Assembly (NCBI RefSeq): GCF_000192475.1
Contig: NZ_AEYW01000013.1
Location: 1 to 64,000 of the forward strand
Length of the DNA stretch: 64,000 bases
Source: Ruegeria conchae
GTDB lineage: Bacteria; Pseudomonadota; Alphaproteobacteria; Rhodobacterales; Rhodobacteraceae
Direction: 5' to 3'
This document shows, one piece after another, positions 16,571 through 26,625 of the stretch. Position 1 is the first letter of the stretch; each line of letters starts with the position of its first letter. Made by a program: the position numbers and the translations under genes. The notes below the pieces were generated by a model. That model did not search any database and was not told the origin of the DNA. It was given only the letters and a program-made list of their open reading frames with translations.

Positions 16571-17437
16571 ATGTATTTCCGGGACGCAATGTTTTGCGCA
16601 GGTGCAGTCGCATTCCTATTGACGGGTGCAATTTCGGTATCCGCGACTGAGATCGAGCCGCGCGGGGTTTATAAGCGTATCAAAGCCCCCAAACCAGGCA
16701 CGCGTCCGCGTGTGACCATTCAAATTACCCCAGAACAACACGCGGCGTCGCCTTCGGCACCCAGCACCGGGGCAAAGCTGGATGTGCCCGAAGTTACGAC
16801 CCCTGCACCCGTTCCGCCGTCGAATCCTCCGAAGATCGCAGGAACGACCGAGCCGGTAGGGACCTATGAGGCTTTCTGGAGCCGAATCTCACCCGAACTG
16901 CAACAGGCAAGCGCAGGAAGGCTTGCAGAGGCTGTTCAGGCATTGTCTGCGACCGACGTAGCGGCCCCGCGCCTTCAAACGCTTCAGGATATCGCAGACG
17001 CGCGCGGCGTGGACATCCTGCGCTCGACTGTGGGCACAAATGTCTCGCCTGCGCTTGTGCTGGCAGTAATCTCGGTGGAATCGGCCGGGAAAACACAAGC
17101 CGTTAGTTCCGCCGGCGCTCAGGGGTTGATGCAACTCATGCCAGCCACAGCCGAACGCTTCGGTGTCGAAGACAGCCTCAAACCGGAACAGAACATAGAA
17201 GGTGGGGTCAAATACCTTCATTGGCTGATGGAGGAATTCGACAACGACCCAATCCTCGTTCTCGCGGGTTATAATGCAGGCGAGGGGGCCGTGCATAAAC
17301 ACAGCGGTGTGCCACCTTATGCTGAAACCAGAGATTACGTGCCCAAGGTCCTTGCCGCGTTTCAGGTCGCAAGCGCGCTGTGCACGTCAGCACCGCAGTT
17401 CGTATCGGACCCCTGCGTCTTTCAGGCAGCCAATTAA
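16571..17437 (+). CDS. periplasmic soluble lytic transglycosylase (SLT domain)
   Basis: Peptidoglycan-cleaving enzyme of 288 residues. A signal peptide ending near AISVSATE is followed by a Pro-rich linker (~50-105), a helical region, and a C-terminal SLT domain (~165-275). Catalytic Glu lies in VISVESAGK; the family blocks GAQGLMQLMPATAERFG and LAGYNAGEGAV are both present. The ATG at 16571 has GAGG seven bases upstream; ATG 16538 is possible. Being divergent from the pilin gene, it may open the wall for pilus passage, but general wall turnover is equally likely. Confidence 0.88.
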   Translation: MYFRDAMFCAGAVAFLLTGAISVSATEIEPRGVYKRIKAPKPGTRPRVTIQITPEQHAASPSAPSTGAKLDVPEVTTPAPVPPSNPPKIAGTTEPVGTYEAFWSRISPELQQASAGRLAEAVQALSATDVAAPRLQTLQDIADARGVDILRSTVGTNVSPALVLAVISVESAGKTQAVSSAGAQGLMQLMPATAERFGVEDSLKPEQNIEGGVKYLHWLMEEFDNDPILVLAGYNAGEGAVHKHSGVPPYAETRDYVPKVLAAFQVASALCTSAPQFVSDPCVFQAAN

Positions 17438-17467
17438 AAAAAAGCCCGCGTCATTGCGGGCCTTTTG
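17436..17467. terminator. bidirectional rho-independent terminator
   Basis: The stem GCCCGC / GCGGGC (17444-17449, 17456-17461) is flanked by eight A on the left and TTTT on the right, so it can end transcription from both the transglycosylase gene and the convergent scoB gene. Confidence 0.85.
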
Positions 17468-17485
17468 CTTTTTGGAGGAGCGATG

Positions 17486-18112
17486 TCAGTCGACAATCGT
17501 TGCCTGGGTCGCCGCTCTCATATCCGCATCGCTGACACCATCGGCAAGTTCAACGATCTTCAAGCCACCTTCGACCACATCGAGGACGCCCAGATTGGTG
17601 ATGATCCGATCCACAACGCCCTGTCCGGTTAGTGGCAAAGTACATTCCTTCAGCACTTTCGAATCACCATGCTTGTTGGTGTGGTCCATCACAACGATAA
17701 CGCGGCCTACACCGGCCACCAGATCCATCGCTCCGCCCATGCCTTTGACCAGCTTGCCGGGAATCATCCAGTTGGCCAGATCGCCTTTCTCGTCGACTTC
17801 CATCGCACCCAGGATCGCAGCGGCAATCTTACCGCCTCGGATCATCGCGAACGAAGTCGCGCTATCGAAGTATGAGGTGCGGGACAGTTCGGTGATCGTC
17901 TGCTTGCCTGCGTTTATCAGGTCGGCGTCTTCCTCGCCCTCAAACGGGAAGGGGCCCATACCCAGCATACCGTTTTCGGACTGCAGGGTGATGTCCTTGT
18001 CGCCCACATAGTTCGCCACCAGCGTCGGAATACCGATGCCGAGGTTCACATACATGCCGTCTTCCAGCTCTTCTGCCGCGCGTGCGGCCATCTGATTGCG
18101 GTCCCAGGGCAT
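17486..18112 (-). CDS. scoB: 3-oxoacid CoA-transferase subunit B
   Basis: Beta subunit (208 residues) of succinyl-CoA:3-ketoacid CoA-transferase, which moves CoA from succinyl-CoA to acetoacetate so that ketone bodies can be used. The catalytic glutamate lies in the SENGMLGMGP block (Glu46), which forms the thioester with CoA; GIGIPT (25-30) and GGAMDLVAG are also typical. It starts one base inside the stop of scoA (TAATG), so the two subunits are translationally coupled and made in equal amounts. Confidence 0.95.
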   Translation of the reverse strand: MPWDRNQMAARAAEELEDGMYVNLGIGIPTLVANYVGDKDITLQSENGMLGMGPFPFEGEEDADLINAGKQTITELSRTSYFDSATSFAMIRGGKIAAAILGAMEVDEKGDLANWMIPGKLVKGMGGAMDLVAGVGRVIVVMDHTNKHGDSKVLKECTLPLTGQGVVDRIITNLGVLDVVEGGLKIVELADGVSDADMRAATQATIVD

Positions 18113-18816
18113 TATGCGTCCTCCTTCTTGCGGGTGGTGCGCTGTTCGATGCGCTTTTCGTGGCTGCCTTGGATGATACGGTGCACATAGATGCCGGGCA
18201 GGTGGATGCTGTCAGGGTCTAGCGAGCCGCGCGGAACGATTTCTTCAACCTCAGCCACACAAATCTTACCGCATGTTGCGGCGGGCACGTTGAAGTTGCG
18301 GGCGGTCTTGCGGAACACCAGATTTCCGGTGTCATCTGCTTTCCACGCCTTTACGATCGCGAGGTCGGCGAAGATGCCTTCCTCCATGATATAGGTCTCA
18401 CCGTTGAAGTCTTTGTGCTCTTTGCCATCCGCGATCACCGTTCCCACGCCTGTTTTGGTGTAGAACCCGGGGATGCCAGCACCACCGGCGCGCATGCGTT
18501 CGGCCAGTGTGCCTTGTGGATTGAATTCCAGCTCCAGCTCTCCACTCAGATACTGGCGCATGAACTCCGCGTTTTCACCGACATATGAGCTGATCATTTT
18601 CTTGACCTGCTTGGTTTGCAGCAGGATGCCGATGCCGAAATCATCAACGCCTGCGTTGTTCGAAGCAAAGGTCAGGTCCTTCGCGCCCGACGCTTTGATC
18701 GCCTCAAGCAGCATCTCTGGGATACCGCACAGACCAAAGCCGCCCGCCGCGATCAACATGCCATCCGAGATCACCCCATCGAGCGCCTCTTCGGCATTGG
18801 CATAGATTTTCTTCAT
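18112..18816 (-). CDS. scoA: 3-oxoacid CoA-transferase subunit A
   Basis: Alpha subunit (234 residues) of the same CoA-transferase. The GGFGLCGIPE segment (25-34) is the CoA-binding loop typical of subunit A; SNNAGVDDFGIG and the mid-domain GTLAERMRAGGAGIPGFYT follow. The start is ATG 18816, just after GGGGGAG; the open frame extends seven codons further but lacks a comparable site. It is the first gene of a two-gene operon ending at the bidirectional terminator near 17450. Confidence 0.95.
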   Translation of the reverse strand: MKKIYANAEEALDGVISDGMLIAAGGFGLCGIPEMLLEAIKASGAKDLTFASNNAGVDDFGIGILLQTKQVKKMISSYVGENAEFMRQYLSGELELEFNPQGTLAERMRAGGAGIPGFYTKTGVGTVIADGKEHKDFNGETYIMEEGIFADLAIVKAWKADDTGNLVFRKTARNFNVPAATCGKICVAEVEEIVPRGSLDPDSIHLPGIYVHRIIQGSHEKRIEQRTTRKKEDA

Positions 18817-18908
18817 GGAAAACTCCCCCAATGACATGGTGTTGGGCCGAGTTGTGCCGCCACGTCACCGGGAAGTCAACGAATCCAAGGGGCAGGTGGT
18901 ATTTCTAC

Positions 18909-21530
18909 CTAACCTGCCTTTTTGGTGGTTTTCTTGGCAACTGCTTTCTTCTTGGGCGCCGCCTTCTTCTTAGTACCCTTCTTGGCCGCACGCTCGTTGA
19001 CCAGTTCAATGGCCATTTCCTGCGTTACATCTTCGGGCTTGATATCTTTGGGGATGGTCGCGTTGACCTTTTCCCATTTCACGTAAGGCCCGTAACGCCC
19101 GTCCAGAATCTGCATCATGCCACCATCCGGATGTTCGCCTACTTCTTTCAGCGGTTTCGCAGCCTGTCCTCGCCGTCCCGGATTGGCCCGTTTTTCGGCC
19201 AGCATTTCAACCGCCCGGTTCATGCCGATTTCAAACACGTCATTTGGATCTTTGACATTGACGTAGACGGGTTTGGCCTCCTCCGGAAGCTGGTGCATGA
19301 TATATGGGCCAAACCGTCCAAAGTTCGAGTTGATCATGCCACCCTCGGGATGTTCGCCGATCTGGCGCGGCAAAGACAACAAAGTCAGCGCCTTTTCCAG
19401 ATCCATGTCATCTTTGTTCCAGCCACGGGGCAGGGATGCACGCGGAGGTTTCTTGTTTTCGGGCGTGGGCTCTCCGCGCTGTACATAAGGGCCAAAGCGA
19501 CCGGATTTCAGCCAGATTTCATCGCCCACATCTTCGCCCAGCAAACGTTCGTCACCTTCAGCACCTTCGCCAGCGATCGGACGGGTATAGGTACATTCCG
19601 GGTAGTTGCCGCAGCCCACGAATCCACCGGTACGAGACGTTTTGAGGTGCAACTGCCCCACGCCGCATTTCGGACAAACACGCGGATCGGATCCGTCTTC
19701 TCGCGGGGGATACAGCTGGGGTGCCAACGCCTCATCCAGCTTGTCCAGCACTTCTGATATGCGCAGTTCCGAAGTCTCACCAATTGCAGCCGAGAAATCT
19801 CGCCAGAACTTACCGAGCAGATCCTTGTAGTCACGGTCCCCAGCGCTGACGTCATCGAGCTCTTCTTCGAGGTTGGCCGTAAACTCATAGCCCACATACT
19901 GGCGGAAGAAGTTCAGCAGAAAGATCGTGACGATCCGCCCCTTTTCTTCGGGGATCAGGCGGTTCTTGTCTTTGCGTACATATTCCCGATCCTGAATCGT
20001 GGTGACGATCGAAGCATAAGTCGATGGTCGTCCGATCCCCAGTTCTTCCATCCGCTTGACAAGCGTCGCCTCGGTATAGCGTGGCGGCGGTTGAGTGTGG
20101 TGTTGCAGCGCGAGCACGGCTTCGTTGTCGGACAGAATCGCGGCTTTGTCCGAGTCGCTGGTGGCCTTGGTGAACTGATCCCGCAATGATGTCTTGGCAA
20201 AGCGCGCCGGATCACCTTGCATGATCTGAGGCAGGCGCTTGTCATCGTCATCAACAACGTCATCGCGGCCTTCTTCATAGACGCGCATGAAACCGTCAAA
20301 CAAGACGACTTGGCCGGTGGCGCGCAAGCCGACTTGGCCGTCATCACTGCCGATTTCGACTGTCGTGCGCTCCAGTCGTGCCGCAGCCATCTGACAGGCA
20401 ATGGTGCGCTTCCAGATCAGGTCGTACAGTTTACGCTGATCTTCATCCGTCACTTTCAGCGCTTTGGCATCACGCGACATATCCGTCGGGCGGATACATT
20501 CGTGCGCTTCCTGTGCGTTCTTGGCCTTGTTCTTATACATGCGCGGGCTGTCCGGCACATATTCGGGGCCATATCGATCCGAGATGGCATCACGCGTGGC
20601 GGCGACAGCTTCGGGCGCCATGTCGATACCGTCAGTCCGCATATAGGTAATGTAGCCCGCCTCATACAGCCGTTGCGCCACCTGCATCGCGTGGCGCGCG
20701 CCCAATCCGAATTTACGACTGGCTTCCTGCTGCAGGGTCGAGGTCATGAACGGGGCACTTGGGTTACGTGCGGCAGGCTTGGCCTCGACTGAGGTGACAC
20801 TCAGCGCCCGGCTGGTAATCGCCTGTACAGCCAGCTCGGCCTGCGTGGCATTAGTCAGATCGTGTTTGTCGAGCTTTTTGCCGGCCAGAGTAACAAGACG
20901 GGCTTCATAGGTCTGGCCGCGTGGTGTTTCGAACAAGGCCCTTACGGACCAGTATTCAACAGGCTTGAACGCCTCGATCTCCATCTCGCGTTCCACGATC
21001 AGGCGCAGGCAGACCGATTGTACGCGTCCGGCAGACTTTGCCCCGGGCAATTTGCGCCACAGTACCGGCGATAGGTTGAAGCCCACCAGATAGTCCAGCG
21101 CGCGGCGGGCCAGATAGGCCTCGACCAGAGGCATATCGACCTCGCGCGGGTTCTGCATCGCTTCGGTCACGGCGTCCTTGGTGATCGCGTTGAACGTCAC
21201 TCGGCTGACCGGCGTGTCCTTCTTGATCGAACGCCGCTTGGTGAGCGCTTCTTGCAAGTGCCAACTGATCGCTTCGCCCTCGCGGTCAGGGTCAGTTGCG
21301 AGGATCAAAGCGTTGTCTTCTTTGAGAGCGTCGGCAATCGCTTTGACGTGTTTGCGGCTGTCGTTGCCCACCTCCCATTTCATAGAGAATTCATGCTCGG
21401 GATCGACCGAACCATCCTTCGGCGGCAGGTCACGGACGTGGCCATATGAGGCCAAAACAGTGTAGTCGGGGCCAAGATACTTGTTGATCGTTTTTGCTTT
21501 GGCCGGAGATTCTACAACAACTACGGGCAT
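18909..21530 (-). CDS. topA: DNA topoisomerase I
   Basis: Type IA topoisomerase of 873 residues that relaxes negative supercoils. The TOPRIM domain has VVESPAKAK (Glu7) and DPDREGE (80-86). The catalytic tyrosine is Tyr296 in ITYMRTD. One four-Cys zinc finger starts at CPKCGVG. The C-terminal part has three TOPRIM-C repeats marked by GRFGPYV, GRFGPYI and GRYGPYV, then a Lys-rich tail that is common in alphaproteobacterial enzymes. A GAGG site lies about 12 bases before ATG 21530. dprA lies upstream on the same strand, a common arrangement. Confidence 0.97.
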   Translation of the reverse strand: MPVVVVESPAKAKTINKYLGPDYTVLASYGHVRDLPPKDGSVDPEHEFSMKWEVGNDSRKHVKAIADALKEDNALILATDPDREGEAISWHLQEALTKRRSIKKDTPVSRVTFNAITKDAVTEAMQNPREVDMPLVEAYLARRALDYLVGFNLSPVLWRKLPGAKSAGRVQSVCLRLIVEREMEIEAFKPVEYWSVRALFETPRGQTYEARLVTLAGKKLDKHDLTNATQAELAVQAITSRALSVTSVEAKPAARNPSAPFMTSTLQQEASRKFGLGARHAMQVAQRLYEAGYITYMRTDGIDMAPEAVAATRDAISDRYGPEYVPDSPRMYKNKAKNAQEAHECIRPTDMSRDAKALKVTDEDQRKLYDLIWKRTIACQMAAARLERTTVEIGSDDGQVGLRATGQVVLFDGFMRVYEEGRDDVVDDDDKRLPQIMQGDPARFAKTSLRDQFTKATSDSDKAAILSDNEAVLALQHHTQPPPRYTEATLVKRMEELGIGRPSTYASIVTTIQDREYVRKDKNRLIPEEKGRIVTIFLLNFFRQYVGYEFTANLEEELDDVSAGDRDYKDLLGKFWRDFSAAIGETSELRISEVLDKLDEALAPQLYPPREDGSDPRVCPKCGVGQLHLKTSRTGGFVGCGNYPECTYTRPIAGEGAEGDERLLGEDVGDEIWLKSGRFGPYVQRGEPTPENKKPPRASLPRGWNKDDMDLEKALTLLSLPRQIGEHPEGGMINSNFGRFGPYIMHQLPEEAKPVYVNVKDPNDVFEIGMNRAVEMLAEKRANPGRRGQAAKPLKEVGEHPDGGMMQILDGRYGPYVKWEKVNATIPKDIKPEDVTQEMAIELVNERAAKKGTKKKAAPKKKAVAKKTTKKAG

Positions 21531-21694
21531 TTAAGGGGAATCCTCGCTCGACGGATTTTGCGCTTTGTATGACCGTGCAAAATGTGTGGGGCAAGATCGA
21601 ATTGTCAATGCGTTCGTTTTCCGCGCCCAATGCCCCTGATTTTCAAGCCGATTCTGGCAGTTTGCACCGTGTCATAGGTAGCTGGTCCTAAATC

Positions 21695-22846
21695 TCAGCT
21701 TATCGGATATTGGGCGCTAAGGGCCAAAAGCCCGCCCGGTTGCCGCTGAATCTTACCATCAAGTTCCAGATCGACCAGCACTGGGCCAATTTCGCCAGCG
21801 GATGCGTCGACATCCCGGATCAACTGGTCCTCGGCAATTGGAGATGGACCAAGGCAACTGAGAATCACGTCGTGTAGTGCGCGTGGGGCATTTTCGGATT
21901 GTGCCGTCTCCAGTCGGATAGGCGGGATTTGTTGGGGCAGTATCTGATGCTGCGGCGTCGGCAATGCGTCAATCACATCTTCAGCGGTGCGTACCAATGT
22001 CGCGCCGTCCCGGATCAGCAGGTTGCATCCCGCCGCCCTTGCGTCGAACGGGTGACCAGGGACGGCCAGAACTTCTCGTCCCTGGTCTAGCGCGTCTCGT
22101 GCGGTGATCAGGCTGCCCGATTTGGCGGCAGCTTCGACCACGACAACAGCCTGTGCCAGACCTGAAATAATGCGATTGCGGCGCGGGAAATGCCGGGCCT
22201 GTGGCGTAGTGCCCATCGGTTGCTCGGACAGGCGCAGGCCGGTTTTTGCGATGTCGCGCGCCAGATCAGAATTCTCGGCTGGATAAATCACATCGACCCC
22301 ACCAGCCATCACCGCCACAGTTCCTGTCTCCAAAGTGGCAATATGGGCCGAAGTATCAATACCGCGGGCCAGTCCCGAGACGACGATGTAGTCTTCTTTA
22401 CCCAACTCAGAGGCCAACGCCCGTGCCATGCGGGCACCCAGTGAAGAACAGTTCCGTGCCCCGACCATAGCGATCGCCTGTCGATTCAGAATAGTCGGAT
22501 CACCAATCGCCCATAACATTGGAGGTGCGTCAGAAATGTCGATCAGCGCATCGGGATAGTCAGCGGCCCCAAGGCACAAAAGCCGCGCTTTGGCTGCTTT
22601 TGCGGCCTTGAGCTCCGCCTCGATCACGCCGGGGGGGCAGATTTCGTACCCTTCAATTCCGGCTGCGCGCGCCATTTCCGGCAGCGCGGCCAGCGCATTC
22701 TGCGCCGAGCCATGTTCGCGCAACAGGCGCCGAAACGTCGCCGGTCCAACTTTGCGCGAACGCAACAGACGGAGCCACGAAAACCGGTCCTCTTCCGTGG
22801 TGGGTGGGAGTGGGGGGTGATTGGAAGAAAGCTGCTCTTCGGTCAT
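21695..22846 (-). CDS. dprA: DNA-processing protein DprA
   Basis: Single-stranded-DNA-binding RecA loader used during natural transformation, 383 residues. The Rossmann core shows MVGARNCSSLGARMA (~128-141), VVSGLARGIDTSAH (155-168), PRRNRIISGLA and GREVLAVPGHPFDARAAGCN. A helical N-terminal domain (~20-90) and a C-terminal winged helix (~310-380) flank it, the common alphaproteobacterial form. It is co-directional with topA, 164 bp apart. Its presence does not itself show competence, since dprA is widespread. Confidence 0.95.
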   Translation of the reverse strand: MTEEQLSSNHPPLPPTTEEDRFSWLRLLRSRKVGPATFRRLLREHGSAQNALAALPEMARAAGIEGYEICPPGVIEAELKAAKAAKARLLCLGAADYPDALIDISDAPPMLWAIGDPTILNRQAIAMVGARNCSSLGARMARALASELGKEDYIVVSGLARGIDTSAHIATLETGTVAVMAGGVDVIYPAENSDLARDIAKTGLRLSEQPMGTTPQARHFPRRNRIISGLAQAVVVVEAAAKSGSLITARDALDQGREVLAVPGHPFDARAAGCNLLIRDGATLVRTAEDVIDALPTPQHQILPQQIPPIRLETAQSENAPRALHDVILSCLGPSPIAEDQLIRDVDASAGEIGPVLVDLELDGKIQRQPGGLLALSAQYPIS

Positions 22847-23034
22847 CCGATGCTCCGCCTGATTGCAAAACTGGTTTACGGTGCAGCGGGTTAACAGCCT
22901 GTAAATCTTGGATAATTAGAACTGAATTATTCGGATTTTGAATTTAGATGTCACGCTATACATATGAAAATAAAGCAAAAATTTGCATGAATTTTTTTGC
23001 GCAAGTTACCGTTGATCGGCAACTTCTTCAATCG

Positions 23035-23064
23035 ATGAGGCGCAGCGTTAACCCTGCGCCTCAT
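23035..23064 (-). terminator. hairpin downstream of tldD
   Basis: An 11-bp perfect inverted repeat (ATGAGGCGCAG / CTGCGCCTCAT) with an 8-base loop lies 20 bases after the tldD stop. It lacks a T-run, so it may mark a rho-dependent or processed 3' end. The rest of the 238-bp dprA-tldD gap is AT-rich with no gene visible. Confidence 0.5.
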
Positions 23065-23084
23065 TCCTCGCACTGAATTCCGAC

Positions 23085-24506
23085 TCAAGCAGCAGAGCCG
23101 CCAACCGTAAGTCCGTCCATCAGTACGGTTGGTTGCCCCACTCCCACCGGCACCCATTGCCCGTCCTTGCCGCAGGTGCCCATGCCCGGATCAAGCGCCA
23201 TATCGTTCCCCAGGCCCCGAATACGCTTTAGCGCCGAGGGGCCGTCACCAATGAGTGTCGCGCCTTTGACCGGAGCACCAATCTTACCATTCTCGACGCG
23301 ATAGGCCTCGGTGCAGGAAAAGACGAACTTGCCATTGGTGATATCAACCTGACCACCGCCAAAACCGACGGCCCAGATGCCGTCCTTGATGTCTGATACC
23401 AGCGAGGCTGGGTCTGAATCACCGCCCAACATGATCGTATTGGTCATACGAGGCATGGGTTTGTGGGCATAGCTCTGTCGCCGCCCGTTGCCGGTGGGTG
23501 AAACCCCCATCAGACGTGCGTTTTGGCGGTCCTGCATATATCCAGTCAGTATACCGTCTTCGATCAGGACCGTGCGCGAACTGGGGGTACCTTCGTCATC
23601 CACCGAAATCGAGCCGCGACGGTCCGCTATCGTGCCGTCATCAACGACGGTCACGCCTTTTGAGGCGATCTGCTGTCCCATCAGACCGGCGAAGGCCGAG
23701 CTGCCCTTGCGGTTGAAATCGCCTTCCAGACCGTGCCCAATGGCCTCGTGCAACAGAATTCCGGGCCAGCCAGGTCCCAATGCAACCTCCATCACGCCGG
23801 CAGGGGCAGGGATGGCATCCAGATTAACCAGAGCGATCCGCAGCGCTTCGCGTGCTTTGTCCTGCCAGTCGGTGGGGTCAATCAAACCGTCCAGCCCCAC
23901 GCGACCGCCCCCCCCGGCTGAGCCGCTTTCGCGCCGTCCGTTCTGTTCTACGATGACCGAGACGTTCAGGCGGGTCATCGGGCGCACATCGCGCACCTGG
24001 ACGCCGTCGGGGCGCAGAATCTCGATCTCCTGCACTGCGGCGGCAATCGTGGCGCTGACTTGCACGACCCGAGGGTCCAGATCGCGGGCAAAGGCGTCAA
24101 TCTCGCGCAGGGTCTCGATCTTGACCGGAAAACTGGCGGATTCGATCGGGTCCTCATCGGTATAAAGCCGTGTGTTGGTGGCCTGTGGCGGTCCGGCCAG
24201 CGTCCCTCCACCATCACCGACGGCCAGCCGTGCGGTTTCAGCGGCTCGTTTAAGTGAGGGAATCGAAACATCCGTCGAGTGTGCGTATCCCGCAACTTCG
24301 CACTGCACTGCACGCAGGCCGAATCCCTCGGATGCATCGTAGGAAGCCGTCCGCAGACGACCGTCATCGAACACCAGTGACTCAGACTTTCGCCGCTCGA
24401 CAAACAGCTCTCCGTCCTCCGCGCCATTGGTTGCGGCCTGCAGCACAGCAAGCGCCTCGTCCTTCGGAAGAACGCTTTCAAAGGGGCGAAATGGGGCCTG
24501 AGACAT
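23085..24506 (-). CDS. tldD: metalloprotease TldD
   Basis: Zinc metalloprotease (473 residues) that normally works with TldE/PmbA to cleave unstructured peptides, for example in peptide maturation and antitoxin turnover. The zinc motif HExxxH is HEAIGH (253-258), and the C-terminal GMGTCGKDGQ supplies the third ligand Cys. The N-terminal domain and the glycine-rich SAGGGGRVGLDG segment are as in the family. ATG 24506 has GAAAGG nine bases upstream; a start at 24539 would add eleven residues. tldE is not in the window. The gene is divergent from the cox operon. Confidence 0.95.
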   Translation of the reverse strand: MSQAPFRPFESVLPKDEALAVLQAATNGAEDGELFVERRKSESLVFDDGRLRTASYDASEGFGLRAVQCEVAGYAHSTDVSIPSLKRAAETARLAVGDGGGTLAGPPQATNTRLYTDEDPIESASFPVKIETLREIDAFARDLDPRVVQVSATIAAAVQEIEILRPDGVQVRDVRPMTRLNVSVIVEQNGRRESGSAGGGGRVGLDGLIDPTDWQDKAREALRIALVNLDAIPAPAGVMEVALGPGWPGILLHEAIGHGLEGDFNRKGSSAFAGLMGQQIASKGVTVVDDGTIADRRGSISVDDEGTPSSRTVLIEDGILTGYMQDRQNARLMGVSPTGNGRRQSYAHKPMPRMTNTIMLGGDSDPASLVSDIKDGIWAVGFGGGQVDITNGKFVFSCTEAYRVENGKIGAPVKGATLIGDGPSALKRIRGLGNDMALDPGMGTCGKDGQWVPVGVGQPTVLMDGLTVGGSAA

Positions 24507-24682
24507 AGGTTGCGACCTTTCGGGTTTGATCCAGATCAAAAATAGCGTCTGTTTGACGCAAGCATTTTGCTTTATCTACCCGACGGAATATGGTTTTTAA
24601 CGCGGCCAAAGACAACGGGAGAGGTGCGACCGATTCACACCTTTTCGCCAGAGACGCAAAGATCAAACGATCAGGACAGAAA

Positions 24683-25594
24683 ATGAAGAATGCTTTGATG
24701 CTTTCCGGGCTTGCAACAGCCCTCTCCAGCCTTCCCGCCATGGCTCAGGAGCTTGAGATTATTGGCAAGCCGGTGGCAGGCGGCGTTGGTTTCCAGCCTG
24801 CGACCACCAGTCTTGCCGAAGGAATTCAGAGTCTCGACAATATGATTCTGGTGATCATCACGGTCATCTGCCTGTTTGTCGCCGGTCTGCTGCTCTACTG
24901 CATCGTGCGATACAATCGGCGTGCGAATCCTGAGCCTGCGCGGTTTTCCCACTATACCCCGGTTGAGATTGCGTGGACCCTTGGGCCAATCCTAATTCTG
25001 GTTTTCATTGGCGCATTCTCGCTGCCGGTTCTGTTCAAGCAACAAGAGATCCCAGAGGGCGACATCACCATCAAGGTCGTGGGTAACCAGTGGTACTGGA
25101 CTTACGAATATGTCGATCACGATTTTGCATTCGACAGCTACTTGCTGGGCCACCCGGCCACTTTGGATGAGGGCGCGCGCCCTGCGGATGCAGATGTAAC
25201 GCCATTTGTGCTGGATGACGCGATGCGCGCCAAGCTGGCCGATGCGGGCTACAGCCAGGATGAATGGCTGCTCGCGACGGACACGGCGGTAGTTGTTCCA
25301 GTTGGTAAGATCATTGTCATGCAGGTTACTGCGTCTGACGTGATCCATTCGTGGACCATCCCGTCATTCGGCGTAAAGCAGGACGGCGTACCAGGTCGTT
25401 TGGCCGAACTGTGGTTCCAGGCTGATAAGGAAGGCGTCTATTTCGGCCAGTGCTCGGAACTGTGCGGCAAAGACCATGCCTATATGCCGATCACCGTCAA
25501 AGTGGTCAGCGAAGAGGCATATGAGCAGTGGCTGCAGGGCGCTCTGGAAGAGTATGCAGGTCAGCCTGTTTCCTATCAGGTGGCCTCGAACTAA
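24683..25594 (+). CDS. ctaC: cytochrome c oxidase subunit II
   Basis: Subunit II (303 residues) of the aa3-type oxidase; it receives electrons from cytochrome c at the CuA centre. A signal peptide ends near PAMAQ (~residue 21), two membrane helices lie at ~53-77 and 95-118, and a periplasmic cupredoxin domain follows. The CuA ligands are His222, Cys257, Glu259, Cys261, His265 and Met268 ([12 protein letters not shown]). The aromatic NQWYWTYEY stretch is the electron-entry patch. ATG 24683 is chosen because the signal peptide begins there. First gene of the operon; coxA (subunit I) is elsewhere, as usual in this order. Confidence 0.96.
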   Translation: MKNALMLSGLATALSSLPAMAQELEIIGKPVAGGVGFQPATTSLAEGIQSLDNMILVIITVICLFVAGLLLYCIVRYNRRANPEPARFSHYTPVEIAWTLGPILILVFIGAFSLPVLFKQQEIPEGDITIKVVGNQWYWTYEYVDHDFAFDSYLLGHPATLDEGARPADADVTPFVLDDAMRAKLADAGYSQDEWLLATDTAVVVPVGKIIVMQVTASDVIHSWTIPSFGVKQDGVPGRLAELWFQADKEGVYFGQCSELCGKDHAYMPITVKVVSEEAYEQWLQGALEEYAGQPVSYQVASN

Positions 25595-25668
25595 GCCGAC
25601 TGAGGCCTGGGTAAACATGTGCGGGCTGCGCGGGATTCGCGCAGCTTTTGCCCCGAAAAGGACCAAAG

Positions 25669-26625
25669 ATGAGCGACGCAAGCTTCAATGCCAGCACCGT
25701 TTCCGCGCAGACCTGCGCGGACGAGGCCAGCTTTGGCGATTATTTTGCGCTGCTGAAGCCACGCGTGATGTCGCTGGTGGTGTTTACGGCTTTGGTTGGA
25801 TTGCTTGCGGCCCCGGTTCCGGTACATCCGTTTGTAGGATTCTGCGCCATCCTGTTCATCGCGATCGGCGGTGGTGCGTCTGGCGCGCTGAACATGTGGT
25901 GGGACGCGGATATCGACCGCGTGATGAAGCGCACCAAAGGCCGCCCGATCCCGTCCGGCAAGGTCGAGGAAGGCGAGGCATTAGCATTGGGACTGGCTCT
26001 GTCTGGCCTGTCCGTCATCATGCTGGGTCTGGCAACCAACTGGTTCGCCGGCGCGTTTCTGGCCTTTACCATCTTCTTCTATGTCGTCGTCTACACGATC
26101 TGGCTAAAGCGTTCGACACCGCAGAATATCGTGATCGGTGGTGCCGCAGGGGCGTTCCCGCCGGTGATCGGATGGGTCGCGGCCACAGGTTCGATGACGC
26201 TTGAGCCGTGGTTGATGTTCGCCCTGACCTTTATGTGGACGCCGCCGCATTTCTGGGCCTTGGCGCTGTTTATGCGCTCGGACTATGACGACGCAGGTGT
26301 GCCGATGCTGACCGTTACGCACGGCCGCCGCGCCACACGCTGGCACATTCTGGTCTATACCGCGCTGCTTGCGGTGCTGGCGGTGGGCACCGCGTTCTCG
26401 GATATCGGAGGCCCGATCTATCTGGTGGTCGCACTGGTTCTGAACGGCTTGTTCCTGCGGGGCGCCTGGCAGATTTCCCGCCGAAACGAAGACGATTCCG
26501 AAGCCGACAATTTCAAGGTCGAGCGCAGCTTCTTCAAGCTGTCGTTGCTGTATCTCTTCCTGCATTTTAGCGCGATTCTGGCTGAGGCGCTGCTGAAACC
26601 TTATGGGCTGGGAGGCTGGTCATGA
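25669..26625 (+). CDS. ctaB: protoheme IX farnesyltransferase (heme O synthase)
   Basis: Integral-membrane UbiA-family prenyltransferase (318 residues) that adds farnesyl to heme b to give heme O, the precursor of the heme A in the oxidase encoded alongside. Seven to nine hydrophobic helices are visible. The first Asp-rich site is NMWWDADIDRVMKRTKGRP and the second is MRSDYDDAGVPM. The start ATG 25669 has AAAGGA seven bases upstream. Its last codon overlaps the next small gene (ATGA). Confidence 0.96.
   Translation: MSDASFNASTVSAQTCADEASFGDYFALLKPRVMSLVVFTALVGLLAAPVPVHPFVGFCAILFIAIGGGASGALNMWWDADIDRVMKRTKGRPIPSGKVEEGEALALGLALSGLSVIMLGLATNWFAGAFLAFTIFFYVVVYTIWLKRSTPQNIVIGGAAGAFPPVIGWVAATGSMTLEPWLMFALTFMWTPPHFWALALFMRSDYDDAGVPMLTVTHGRRATRWHILVYTALLAVLAVGTAFSDIGGPIYLVVALVLNGLFLRGAWQISRRNEDDSEADNFKVERSFFKLSLLYLFLHFSAILAEALLKPYGLGGWS

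Noticed and set aside
18831-19757. 308-codon open frame on the plus strand, antisense to topA
   Set aside because: It lies wholly within a well-conserved gene; long antisense frames are common in GC-rich coding DNA, and no ribosome site or family motif was seen.
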